Assembly (NCBI GenBank): GCA_937901055.1
Contig: CALCGO010000111.1
Location: forward strand, 1-5,368
Length of the DNA stretch: 5,368 nucleotides
Direction: 5' to 3'
Origin: an uncultured Rhodobacterales bacterium
Lineage (GTDB): Bacteria; Pseudomonadota; Alphaproteobacteria; Rhodobacterales; Rhodobacteraceae
Part shown: positions 1 through 5,368 of the stretch, one piece after another
How positions within the stretch are numbered: position 1 is the first letter of the stretch
Layout of the letters: each line of letters starts with the position of its first letter
Notes under the pieces: model-generated
The model's input: the letters and a program-made list of their open reading frames with translations, nothing else
The model's database searches: none
What the model was told of the DNA's origin: nothing
Made by a program: the position numbers and the translations under genes

Positions 1-647
1 TCGGGATATTCCTGTTGGGCGGGATTTTTGCGGCCCTGTTCGGCATGGCATCCGTCTATGGCACCGAGATTGGTATGAGCGTCCGGGAAATCTCGATTTT
101 CATTGGCTTAATCTATTTTGGCGGCATGATGTGGCAATATCCCATCGGGTGGATCTCTGACAAAATGGACCGCCGGAAGTTGATAATGATCCTTACGGCT
201 TTCGGAGGCGCAACCGTGCTATTCGGATCGCTGTTTACCGAGAGTCAGATCGTTCTATACGCGCTTGCCTTTACCATCGGTGGAGTCGCCAACCCGCTGT
301 ATTCGCTGCTTATTGCATATACGAACGATTACCTGGAGCCGGATGATATGGCCTCGGCGTCCGGCGGTCTAATTTTTATCAATGGCGTCGGCGCGATTGG
401 TATGGCGGTGGTTGTTGGTTGGTCGATGACGCGATTTGGCCCAAACAGTTTCTTCGTGGTTCTGGCTATTCTGATGTCTGCAATCGCGGTTTACGCGGCC
501 TATCGTACAACTAAACGTGCACCGACACCTGTGGACGAAACATCGGCGTATGCAACTGTTCTCCCACAGGCATCGCCGATTGCGGTTGAGGTCGCGCAAG
601 AGGTCGCCATCGAAATGGCTTTGGAGGAAGAAGAAGCTTTCGAGTAA
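1..647 (+). CDS. MFS transporter, C-terminal half (5' end outside window)
   Basis: This is the C-terminal part of an integral inner-membrane transporter of the major facilitator superfamily. The reading frame is open to the left edge, so the TTG/ATG codons near the start of the window are not real starts. The visible residues give about six hydrophobic segments, matching TM7-TM12 of a 12-TM protein. The loop after the second visible helix reads 'PIGWISDKMDRRKL', the repeat of the MFS G-x-x-x-D-R-x-x-R/K motif seen between TM8 and TM9. The segment 'NPLYSLLIAYTNDYLEPDD' resembles TM10 and the following loop of YcaD-like MFS proteins. After the last helix there is a hydrophilic tail of about 45 residues that ends in a run of glutamates ('EEEEAFE'). 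The substrate cannot be told from the sequence. The DUF924 gene follows 68 bases downstream on the same strand, and I see no strong terminator between them. MFS membership is confident; the YcaD-like placement is tentative. Confidence 0.88.
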   Translation, partial: GIFLLGGIFAALFGMASVYGTEIGMSVREISIFIGLIYFGGMMWQYPIGWISDKMDRRKLIMILTAFGGATVLFGSLFTESQIVLYALAFTIGGVANPLYSLLIAYTNDYLEPDDMASASGGLIFINGVGAIGMAVVVGWSMTRFGPNSFFVVLAILMSAIAVYAAYRTTKRAPTPVDETSAYATVLPQASPIAVEVAQEVAIEMALEEEEAFE

Positions 648-701
648 ATTTTTTACTTGGATTATTTTGAAATTATGCAAACATGCAAAAAATGGCATCA
701 A

Positions 702-707
702 AAGGAG
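702..707 (+). promoter_or_regulatory. Ribosome binding site fixing the DUF924 start
   Basis: AAGGAG lies 8 bases upstream of the ATG at 716. Two earlier in-frame ATGs, at 683 and 692, have no Shine-Dalgarno-like sequence ahead of them. The 716 start also gives the N-terminus expected for the family, with 'ILDFW' about eight residues in. Confidence 0.75.
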
Positions 708-715
708 TCGCCGGT

Positions 716-1282
716 ATGAGCAAACTGGCCGAAGAGATTCTCGATTTTTGGACCGATGTGGGTATGGAGGGCTGGTATGCAGTCTCCGCCGAGTTCGATG
801 ATAAAATCCGATCCCGTTATAAAGATGCATGGCAAGATGCCCTCGATGGGAAATATTCAAGCTGGAAGCTTGAGGCGAGTTCGTCGCTTGCACTGATTAT
901 TCTACTGGACCAATTTCCACGTAATATGTTCCGCGGGGGCGGGGCCTCGTTTGCATCAGACCGGATGGCGTTGTGTGTTGCGAAGAAGGCGCTTGAGCGG
1001 AATTTCGACATGCAAATAGAGGGCGCAATGCGACAGTTCTTCTATCTACCTTTCATGCATTCGGAATCCTTGATGGACCAGGACGCCTCGGTTCGCGCGT
1101 TTTGCACGCGCATGCCGGGAACTGGAAATATGCTGCATGCCCGTGCGCATCGGCAGGTCATTCGTGATTTCGGGCGGTTTCCCTACCGAAACAGCGCGCT
1201 GGGGCGCGAAACTACGGGCAAAGAGGCCGCCTACCTCGATGCAGGCGGGTATCGATTCACCGTAGATAATATGGATAAATAG
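716..1282 (+). CDS. DUF924 family protein
   Basis: This 188-residue soluble protein belongs to the DUF924 family, which is widespread in proteobacteria and predicted to be mostly helical with a TPR-like fold. Its biochemical role is not established. Family landmarks are visible in order: 'ILDFW' at residues 8-12, a W-Y pair at 20-21, 'LALIILLDQFPRNMFRG' at about 58-74, 'FYLPFMHSESLMDQ' at about 109-122, and the C-terminal block 'HARAHRQVIRDFGRFPYRN' at 141-159 followed by 'TGKEAAYL'. The length is normal for the family and the gene looks intact. There is no signal peptide or membrane segment, so it is probably cytoplasmic. It lies 68 bases after the transporter gene and 76 bases before lpdA on the same strand. 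A shared transcript is possible, but lpdA may have its own promoter in the gap. The family call is confident; no function is claimed. Confidence 0.9.
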   Translation: MSKLAEEILDFWTDVGMEGWYAVSAEFDDKIRSRYKDAWQDALDGKYSSWKLEASSSLALIILLDQFPRNMFRGGGASFASDRMALCVAKKALERNFDMQIEGAMRQFFYLPFMHSESLMDQDASVRAFCTRMPGTGNMLHARAHRQVIRDFGRFPYRNSALGRETTGKEAAYLDAGGYRFTVDNMDK

Positions 1283-1283
1283 C

Positions 1284-1311
1284 TTCTCATTTTCTGTGGG
1301 TGGTCTATATT
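1284..1311 (+). promoter_or_regulatory. Candidate promoter for lpdA
   Basis: TTCTCA (1284-1289, four of six matches to the -35 consensus) is followed after 16 bases by TATATT (1306-1311, five of six to the -10 consensus). This would start transcription near 1318, about 40 bases before the lpdA ATG. It lies just after the DUF924 stop codon, where a separate promoter would be expected. The -35 match is weak and this is only a candidate. Confidence 0.3.
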
Positions 1312-1347
1312 CCAGAAATGGTTTAATGGTAGACTAATTCCAGAAAT
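1309..1347 (+). repeat. 11-base direct repeat in the lpdA leader
   Basis: ATTCCAGAAAT occurs exactly at 1309-1319 and again at 1337-1347, 28 bases apart from start to start. The core TTCCAGAA is itself a short inverted repeat (TTC-CA-GAA). The first copy overlaps the candidate -10 box and start point. The second ends one base before the ribosome binding site GGAGA (1349-1353). The pair GTCTA (1303-1307) and TAGAC (1330-1334) forms an inverted repeat that precedes the two copies in a similar register. This arrangement would suit an operator or a leader structure; no regulator is identified. Confidence 0.6.
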
Positions 1348-1358
1348 CGGAGAAGATC

Positions 1359-2753
1359 ATGGCTGATACCTCATACGACGTTCTTATAATCGGGGCTGGT
1401 CCCGGCGGTTATGTTGCTGCAATTCGGGCTGCGCAACTAGGGCTTAAGACGGCTGTGATAGAGCGGGAACACCTTGGCGGTATTTGCCTAAACTGGGGTT
1501 GTATCCCTACCAAAGCCATGCTGCGTTCTGCCGAGGTTTTCCACTTGATGGAACGCGCGAAGGAATTCGGGCTAACGGCTGATAAATTCGGGTATGACCT
1601 GTCAGCTGTTGTGAAGCGTTCACGCGGAGTTGCCAAGCAACTGTCCGGCGGTGTCGGCCATTTGCTGAAGAAGAACAAAGTAACCGTAATTATGGGCGAA
1701 GCGACGCTTACCGGCGTTGGCAAAGTTTCTGTTAAAACTGACAAGGGTACTGACGCGCTGACGGCGAAAAACGTGATCGTTGCCACTGGCGCACGCGCAC
1801 GCGAATTGCCCGGCCTTGAGGCTGATGGGGATATGGTCTGGACGTATAAGCATGCGCTGAACCCGCCGCATATGCCCAAGAAGTTATTGGTCGTTGGCTC
1901 TGGTGCTATCGGCATAGAATTCGCAAGTTTCTTCAATACACTCGGGGCAGATACTACAGTGGTCGAAGTGATGGATCGTGTCCTACCTGCCGAAGATGCT
2001 GAAATCGCCGCGTTGGCGAAGAAGCAGTTTGTTAAGCAGGGTATGAAAATCATGGAGAAATCTATGGTTAAGAAGTTGGACCGTGCCAAAGGTAAGGTCA
2101 CGGCGTACATCGAAACCGGTGGGAAAACTGTCAAACAGGAATTCGATACCGTTATTTCTGCGGTAGGCATCGTTGGAAATGTCGAAAAGCTTGGTCTTGA
2201 GGCTTTGGGTGTAAAGATTGATCGAACCCACGTTGTAACCGATCAGTATTGCGAAACGGCAGTACCGGGCCTTTATGCCATCGGGGATATAGCCGGTGCA
2301 CCATGGCTTGCGCATAAAGCCAGCCACGAAGGTGTCATGGTCGCCGAAAAGATTGCTGGCATGAAAGTGCACGCCGTAAAACCCGAAAGCATTGCGGGTT
2401 GTACCTATTGCCAACCGCAGGTTGCCTCAGTCGGGTACACCGAAGCCAAAGCGAAAGAGTTGGGATACGACATCAAGGTTGGCCGTTTCCCCTTTATGGG
2501 CAATGGCAAGGCAATTGCTTTGGGGGAACCTGAAGGCATGGTCAAAACCATTTTTGATGCCAAAACCGGCGAGCTGTTAGGCGCGCATATGGTAGGTGCC
2601 GAGGTAACGGAACTCATTCAGGGTTACGTAGTTGGCCGCCAGTTGGAGACCACAGAAGAAGACCTTATGCACACGGTTTTCCCGCATCCAACCTTGTCAG
2701 AGATGATGCACGAGAGTGTTTTGGACGCTTACGGGCGCGCTATCCACTTCTGA
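1359..2753 (+). CDS. lpdA: Dihydrolipoyl dehydrogenase (E3)
   Basis: This flavoprotein reoxidises the dihydrolipoyl groups of 2-oxoacid dehydrogenase complexes (pyruvate, 2-oxoglutarate, branched-chain) or the glycine cleavage system, passing electrons through FAD and a disulfide to NAD+. The 464-residue length is normal. Visible landmarks are the FAD dinucleotide motif 'GAGPGG' at residues 12-17 with E35 at the end of the fold, and the redox disulfide C43/C48 in 'GGICLNWGCIPTK'. 'ATGAR' lies at 142-146 and the NAD-binding 'GSGAIG' at 180-185 with E203. The second FAD motif contains D310 ('YAIGD'). The catalytic pair is H443 and E448 in 'HPTLSE'. The start has GGAGA five bases upstream. No E1 or E2 genes lie in the window, so the partner complex cannot be read from context. 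In alphaproteobacteria, E3 of this 'NWGC' type often serves pyruvate dehydrogenase, which is an inference here. Its stop is one base from the stop of the convergent SYLF gene. Confidence 0.97.
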   Translation: MADTSYDVLIIGAGPGGYVAAIRAAQLGLKTAVIEREHLGGICLNWGCIPTKAMLRSAEVFHLMERAKEFGLTADKFGYDLSAVVKRSRGVAKQLSGGVGHLLKKNKVTVIMGEATLTGVGKVSVKTDKGTDALTAKNVIVATGARARELPGLEADGDMVWTYKHALNPPHMPKKLLVVGSGAIGIEFASFFNTLGADTTVVEVMDRVLPAEDAEIAALAKKQFVKQGMKIMEKSMVKKLDRAKGKVTAYIETGGKTVKQEFDTVISAVGIVGNVEKLGLEALGVKIDRTHVVTDQYCETAVPGLYAIGDIAGAPWLAHKASHEGVMVAEKIAGMKVHAVKPESIAGCTYCQPQVASVGYTEAKAKELGYDIKVGRFPFMGNGKAIALGEPEGMVKTIFDAKTGELLGAHMVGAEVTELIQGYVVGRQLETTEEDLMHTVFPHPTLSEMMHESVLDAYGRAIHF

Positions 2754-2754
2754 A

Positions 2755-3303
2755 TTAACGGACAATTCGCGTATATTTGGCGCCCTGCATTGTGGCGCCA
2801 ACAATCGCACCGGATTGTCCGTAAACCACTGCATAGACTGGTAGGTTAATGGTATTGGTAGAGACGCCTACCGAACCATAATCGTCTTTATAAACGAATT
2901 CCGCATCGACACCCAGCTGCCAGCCATCGGTATTTCGAAATCCCGCCAAGGTTTCTTGTGTCATGAAGAACAGGGCGTGACTAAAGCGTTGCACACCGAT
3001 TTGTGGACCAATGGATGCTGCGGAAAACGAGAAATAGTCGACCTTTGCATCCCCGATCAACAAGCCACCTTCGCCATAAGAGCCACCAAAAAACAAACCG
3101 GCCTCGGTTATTTCAGGGATGATTAATAGACCTGCGGCTTGGCTGGCTAACTGTTCGGTTCCAGGAACAGATCTAAATAAGTCTGCACGTGCGATATCAA
3201 TGTCGCGATCAATTTGGTTCATGGATTTTGAAAGCCCGGTAGCGCTGCATGCGGCGGTTAAACCGGTTGCCGCCATAAACCCGCGTCTGGTCCAATTTGT
3301 CAT
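2755..3303 (-). CDS. Exported SYLF (Ysc84/DUF500) domain protein, possible Tat lipoprotein
   Basis: This 182-residue protein carries a SYLF domain, a family linked to lipid binding in eukaryotes but of unclear role in bacteria. The N-terminus 'TRRGFMAATGLTAAC' has a twin-arginine-like motif (R6 R7 G8 F9), a short hydrophobic stretch and C19, so Tat export with or without lipidation is plausible. The lipobox is poor, with T rather than L at -3. The domain runs from about residue 50 to the end: 'GLLIIPEITEAGLFFGGSYGEGGLL' region at 58-82, 'SIGPQIGVQ' at 97-105, 'LFFMTQETLAGFRNTDGWQLGVDA' region at 111-134, and the closing 'SGAIVGATMQGAKYTRI' at 164-180. An AGGAG site sits seven bases before the ATG. 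It lies 116 bases downstream of hemB on the same strand. That gap has no clear terminator and only weak promoter-like matches, so readthrough from hemB is possible. The final 22 codons contain a nested inverted repeat. Confidence 0.88.
   Translation of the reverse strand: MTNWTRRGFMAATGLTAACSATGLSKSMNQIDRDIDIARADLFRSVPGTEQLASQAAGLLIIPEITEAGLFFGGSYGEGGLLIGDAKVDYFSFSAASIGPQIGVQRFSHALFFMTQETLAGFRNTDGWQLGVDAEFVYKDDYGSVGVSTNTINLPVYAVVYGQSGAIVGATMQGAKYTRIVR
2758..2822. repeat. Nested inverted repeat at the convergent lpdA/SYLF junction
   Basis: The outer arms ACGGACAAT (2758-2766) and ATTGTCCGT (2814-2822) are perfectly complementary over 9 bases. Past one mismatch, two more pairs form at 2755-2756 with 2824-2825. 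Inside lie the arms TTGGCGCC (2777-2784) and GGCGCCAA (2794-2801), an 8-base perfect stem with a 9-base loop. The element begins just after the two stop codons and lies within the last codons of the SYLF gene. Neither strand has a T-run after it, so it is not a classical intrinsic terminator. It could still stop or stabilise both converging transcripts. Confidence 0.7.
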
Positions 3304-3419
3304 TGGTATACTCCTGTTTTTTATAACTGCTTCTGCCTGTTACGAAAATTTAACACGCAGGTGGATTCGTTGCCAGAAAAACAAATTTAGCTGGCTGAAT
3401 TCTGCTCGTTCCGGTGAAC

Positions 3420-4427
3420 CTAGTATTCTTCGTCCAGCAGCATACGCGCCACACGATTGGCAAAATAGGTTAGTACGCCGTCGCAGCCCGCGCGTTTGAA
3501 AGCGCCCAAGCTTTCGATCATGGCTTTGTCCTGATCAATCCAGCCATTCTGTCCAGCCGCGCAAATCATCGCGTATTCGCCGCTAACTTGATAAGCATAT
3601 GTGGGCACGCCAAACTCGGATTTCACGCGTTGGCAAATGTCTAGATATGGCATTCCAGGCTTAACCATAACCATATCAGCCCCTTCAGACAGGTCTTTGG
3701 CAACTTCGCGCAAGGCTTCATCCGTATTGGCGAAATCCATCTGATACGTCTTCTTGTCACCCTTCAAAGCGCCTTGTGCGCCGACGGCATCACGAAACGG
3801 GCCATAGAACGCACTGGCGTATTTAGCCGAATAGCTCATGATCGCTACATCTGGGAAATCATTGGCCTCTAGCGCTTGCCGCATTATCCCGATGCGTCCG
3901 TCCATCATATCACTTGGCCCGAGGATGTCAGCGCCTGCATCTGCTTGTGCCAGTGTTTGCTGCACAAGTGCCGCAAGCGTTTCATCGTTCAGGATTATTC
4001 CGTCGCGGACCAGACCGTCGTGGCCGTCTGAATTATATGGGTCGAGCGCCACATCCAACATCACCCCTATGTCTGGAACAGCAGCTTTGATCGCGCGCGT
4101 AGCGCGGTTAACCAAATTGTCAGGATTCCAAGCTTCGGACGCGTCGGGTGTTTTGTTTGACGCATCTGTGTAGGGGAACAGCGCGATGACCGGAATGCCA
4201 AGGGTTGCGGCTTCTTCGGCTGCTTGGACTGCCAGATCAATGCTAAGTCGATCGACGCCGGGAAGGGAGGCGACCGGTTCGCGAACACCCTCTCCATCAC
4301 GAACAAAAATTGGCCAGATCAGATCAGACACACTAAGTTGGGTTTCTTGCACAAGGCTTCGCATCCATGGGGTGCGGCGCAGACGACGCGAGCGGCTTAG
4401 CGGGAAGGGGGCGTGGATTGGGTTCAT
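3420..4427 (-). CDS. hemB: Delta-aminolevulinic acid dehydratase (porphobilinogen synthase)
   Basis: This cytoplasmic enzyme condenses two 5-aminolevulinate molecules to porphobilinogen, the second step of haem, (bacterio)chlorophyll and cobalamin ring synthesis. The 335-residue length is normal and the gene is intact. The two active-site lysines are visible: K202 in 'MSYSAKYASAFYGPFRDA' and K256 in 'MVMVKPGMPYLD'. The metal-site block 'DVALDPYNSDGHDG' at 125-138 has A127, D129 and D137 where zinc enzymes have three cysteines, so this is not the zinc-dependent type. Alphaproteobacterial homologues of this type are described as magnesium-dependent, and the Rhodobacter capsulatus enzyme is reported as active without metal; which applies here cannot be read. 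The N-terminus is arginine-rich, as in the family's arm region. GAGG (4434-4437) precedes the ATG by six bases. ilvC lies upstream on the same strand, but a terminator separates them, so hemB probably has its own promoter. I could not find a convincing one. Confidence 0.97.
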   Translation of the reverse strand: MNPIHAPFPLSRSRRLRRTPWMRSLVQETQLSVSDLIWPIFVRDGEGVREPVASLPGVDRLSIDLAVQAAEEAATLGIPVIALFPYTDASNKTPDASEAWNPDNLVNRATRAIKAAVPDIGVMLDVALDPYNSDGHDGLVRDGIILNDETLAALVQQTLAQADAGADILGPSDMMDGRIGIMRQALEANDFPDVAIMSYSAKYASAFYGPFRDAVGAQGALKGDKKTYQMDFANTDEALREVAKDLSEGADMVMVKPGMPYLDICQRVKSEFGVPTYAYQVSGEYAMICAAGQNGWIDQDKAMIESLGAFKRAGCDGVLTYFANRVARMLLDEEY

Positions 4428-4473
4428 GGCTGGCCTCGTTTTTCAGTTGCTATAGGGATGCCACGTCAAAGGG

Positions 4474-4488
4474 ACGCTTGCCAAGCGT
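4474..4488. repeat. Small perfect dyad upstream of hemB
   Basis: ACGCTT (4474-4479) and AAGCGT (4483-4488) form a perfect 6-base inverted repeat with a 3-base centre. It sits about 47 bases before the hemB ATG and just beyond the T-run of the ilvC terminator. No T-run follows it on either strand, so it is not a second classical terminator. It may be a binding site or leader hairpin for hemB, or chance. Confidence 0.4.
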
Positions 4489-4526
4489 AAACGAAAATGG
4501 CCCGCCGAATTTGTTCCGACGGGCCA
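4489..4526 (-). terminator. Intrinsic terminator of ilvC
   Basis: Read on the minus strand, TGGCCCG (4526-4520) pairs with CGGGCCA (4504-4498). A single mismatch and two more pairs follow towards a 9-base loop at 4508-4516. The GC-rich stem is followed at once by TTTTCGTTT (4497-4489). It starts 22 bases after the ilvC stop. Stem, spacing and T-tract fit a Rho-independent terminator for ilvC and separate it from hemB. Confidence 0.85.
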
Positions 4527-4548
4527 CCTGTAATTGTAAGCGGTTAAC

Positions 4549-5368
4549 TTAGTTCTTTTCTTTATCAACCATACGGCCAGCTGAAATCCAAGGCATCATG
4601 CCACGAAGCGTTTCGCCAACTTTTTCGATCTGGTGCTCGTCGTTGATACGGCGTGTCGCTTTGAACGACGGCTGACCAACAGCATTTTCCAACATGAAGT
4701 CGCGAACAAATTTGCCGTTTTGAATGTCCGTTAGAACATCTTTCATACGGGCTTTTGTTTCTTCGTATGGAAGGATGCGAGGGCCGGAAACATATTCACC
4801 ATATTCCGCAGTGTTCGAGATCGAGTAGTTCATGTTGGCGATGCCGCCTTCATAAATCAGGTCAACGATCAGTTTCACTTCGTGCAGGCACTCAAAATAT
4901 GCCATCTCTGGTTCGTATCCAGCCTCAACCAGTGTTTCGAACCCCATGCGGATCAGCTCAACAAGGCCACCACAGAGAACAGCTTGTTCGCCGAACAAGT
5001 CTGTTTCGCATTCCTGACGGAAGTTGGTTTCGATGATGCCGGAGCGACCGCCGCCAATACCGGAGCAGTAAGAAAGGCCGATTTCCATCGCTTTGCCAGT
5101 TGCGTCTGTATCAACAGCTACAAGACAAGGAACGCCGCCGCCTTTGACAAACTCGCCGCGCACTGTGTGACCTGGGCCTTTTGGCGCCATCATGATCACG
5201 TCAACGCCTGGTTTTGGGTCGATCAGGTTAAAGTGAACGTTAAGACCGTGGGCAAATGCCATGGCCGCACCTTCACGGATGTTGTCTTTGACGTATTTGT
5301 TGTACGTGTCAGCCTGAAGTTCATCCGGCATCGTGAACATGATCAGGTCACACCAAGCGGCAGCTTCG
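4549..5368 (-). CDS. ilvC: Ketol-acid reductoisomerase, class I (5' end outside window)
   Basis: This NADPH- and Mg2+-dependent enzyme converts acetolactate and acetohydroxybutyrate to the dihydroxy acids on the way to valine, leucine and isoleucine. About 272 residues are visible and the frame is open to the right edge. The methionine encoded at 5340 is internal. By motif spacing it matches residue 77 of the roughly 338-residue class I enzymes, so about 67 N-terminal residues, including the NADPH-binding GxGxxG, are missing. In that numbering the expected active-site residues are all present: H107 ('AHGLN'), K130 ('APKGPGH'), Mg ligands D190 and E194 ('ETDLFGEQ'), E226 and E230 ('ECLHE'), and S251 ('NYSISNTAEYG'). 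The C-terminus 'MMPWISAGRMVDKEKN' is typical and complete. There is no class II insertion. The gene ends in an intrinsic terminator before hemB. Confidence 0.97.
   Translation of the reverse strand, partial: EAAAWCDLIMFTMPDELQADTYNKYVKDNIREGAAMAFAHGLNVHFNLIDPKPGVDVIMMAPKGPGHTVRGEFVKGGGVPCLVAVDTDATGKAMEIGLSYCSGIGGGRSGIIETNFRQECETDLFGEQAVLCGGLVELIRMGFETLVEAGYEPEMAYFECLHEVKLIVDLIYEGGIANMNYSISNTAEYGEYVSGPRILPYEETKARMKDVLTDIQNGKFVRDFMLENAVGQPSFKATRRINDEHQIEKVGETLRGMMPWISAGRMVDKEKN

Noticed and set aside
675..689. Tandem ATGCAAA pair before the DUF924 gene
   Set aside because: Two seven-base AT-rich copies with no link to a promoter or ribosome binding site; likely chance.
369..893. Long open frame on the minus strand across the transporter end and the DUF924 start
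   Set aside because: It runs antisense over two well-supported genes and an intergenic gap. Its translation is rich in H, R and C with no recognisable motif, so it is a shadow.
1409..2170. 253-residue open frame antisense to lpdA
   Set aside because: It is fully inside a confident lpdA gene on the opposite strand and resembles no family. Long antisense frames are common opposite such codon usage.
2380..2400. AACCCG/CGGGTT hairpin inside lpdA
   Set aside because: It is a six-base stem within coding sequence with no T-run, and is expected by chance at this length.
3347..3376. Promoter-like CTGGCA / TAAATT pair (minus strand) ahead of the SYLF gene
   Set aside because: Each box matches only four of six consensus bases with an 18-base spacer, too weak to list. 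A nearby TATAAA would place the start inside the ribosome binding site.
3371..3399. GCCAG/CTGGC inverted repeat between hemB and the SYLF gene, considered as a hemB terminator
   Set aside because: The stem is only five bases with a long loop, and the T-rich run lies inside the loop rather than after the stem.
3119..3499. Plus-strand open frame over the SYLF start, the gap and the hemB end
   Set aside because: It overlaps two supported minus-strand genes, shows no family features and has no clear ribosome binding site.

Overview
The window looks like ordinary core-metabolism chromosome from an alphaproteobacterium, most likely a marine Rhodobacterales (Roseobacter-type) species. This is an inference from the protein flavour: a hemB with the aspartate-type rather than cysteine-type metal site, a 'CLNWGC' lipoamide dehydrogenase, and a class I ketol-acid reductoisomerase. 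Base composition looks close to balanced by eye, which is lower in GC than many relatives. No phage, IS, CRISPR, tRNA or rRNA gene was seen.

Layout, left half, plus strand: the C-terminal half of an MFS transporter enters from the left edge (1-647). It is followed by a DUF924-family protein (716-1282) and the complete E3 subunit gene lpdA (1359-2753). The 76-base gap before lpdA carries an 11-base direct repeat, a modest promoter candidate and the ribosome binding site.

Layout, right half, minus strand: ilvC enters from the right edge (4549-5368, N-terminus missing). It is followed by a clear intrinsic terminator (about 4489-4526), then hemB (3420-4427), then a small exported SYLF/Ysc84-domain protein (2755-3303). 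lpdA and the SYLF gene converge with one base between their stop codons. That junction carries a nested inverted repeat (2758-2822) lying inside the 3' end of the SYLF coding sequence.

Functionally the genes belong to separate housekeeping tasks: 2-oxoacid dehydrogenase E3 activity, tetrapyrrole synthesis (hemB) and branched-chain amino acid synthesis (ilvC). Beside them are two proteins of poorly known role (DUF924, SYLF) and a transporter. There is no sign of one integrated system, and I did not find a convincing novel defence or mobile system. The most notable items are the nested inverted repeat at the convergent junction, the repeat-bearing lpdA leader, and a small perfect dyad upstream of hemB. 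No gene-free stretch exceeds about 125 bases.
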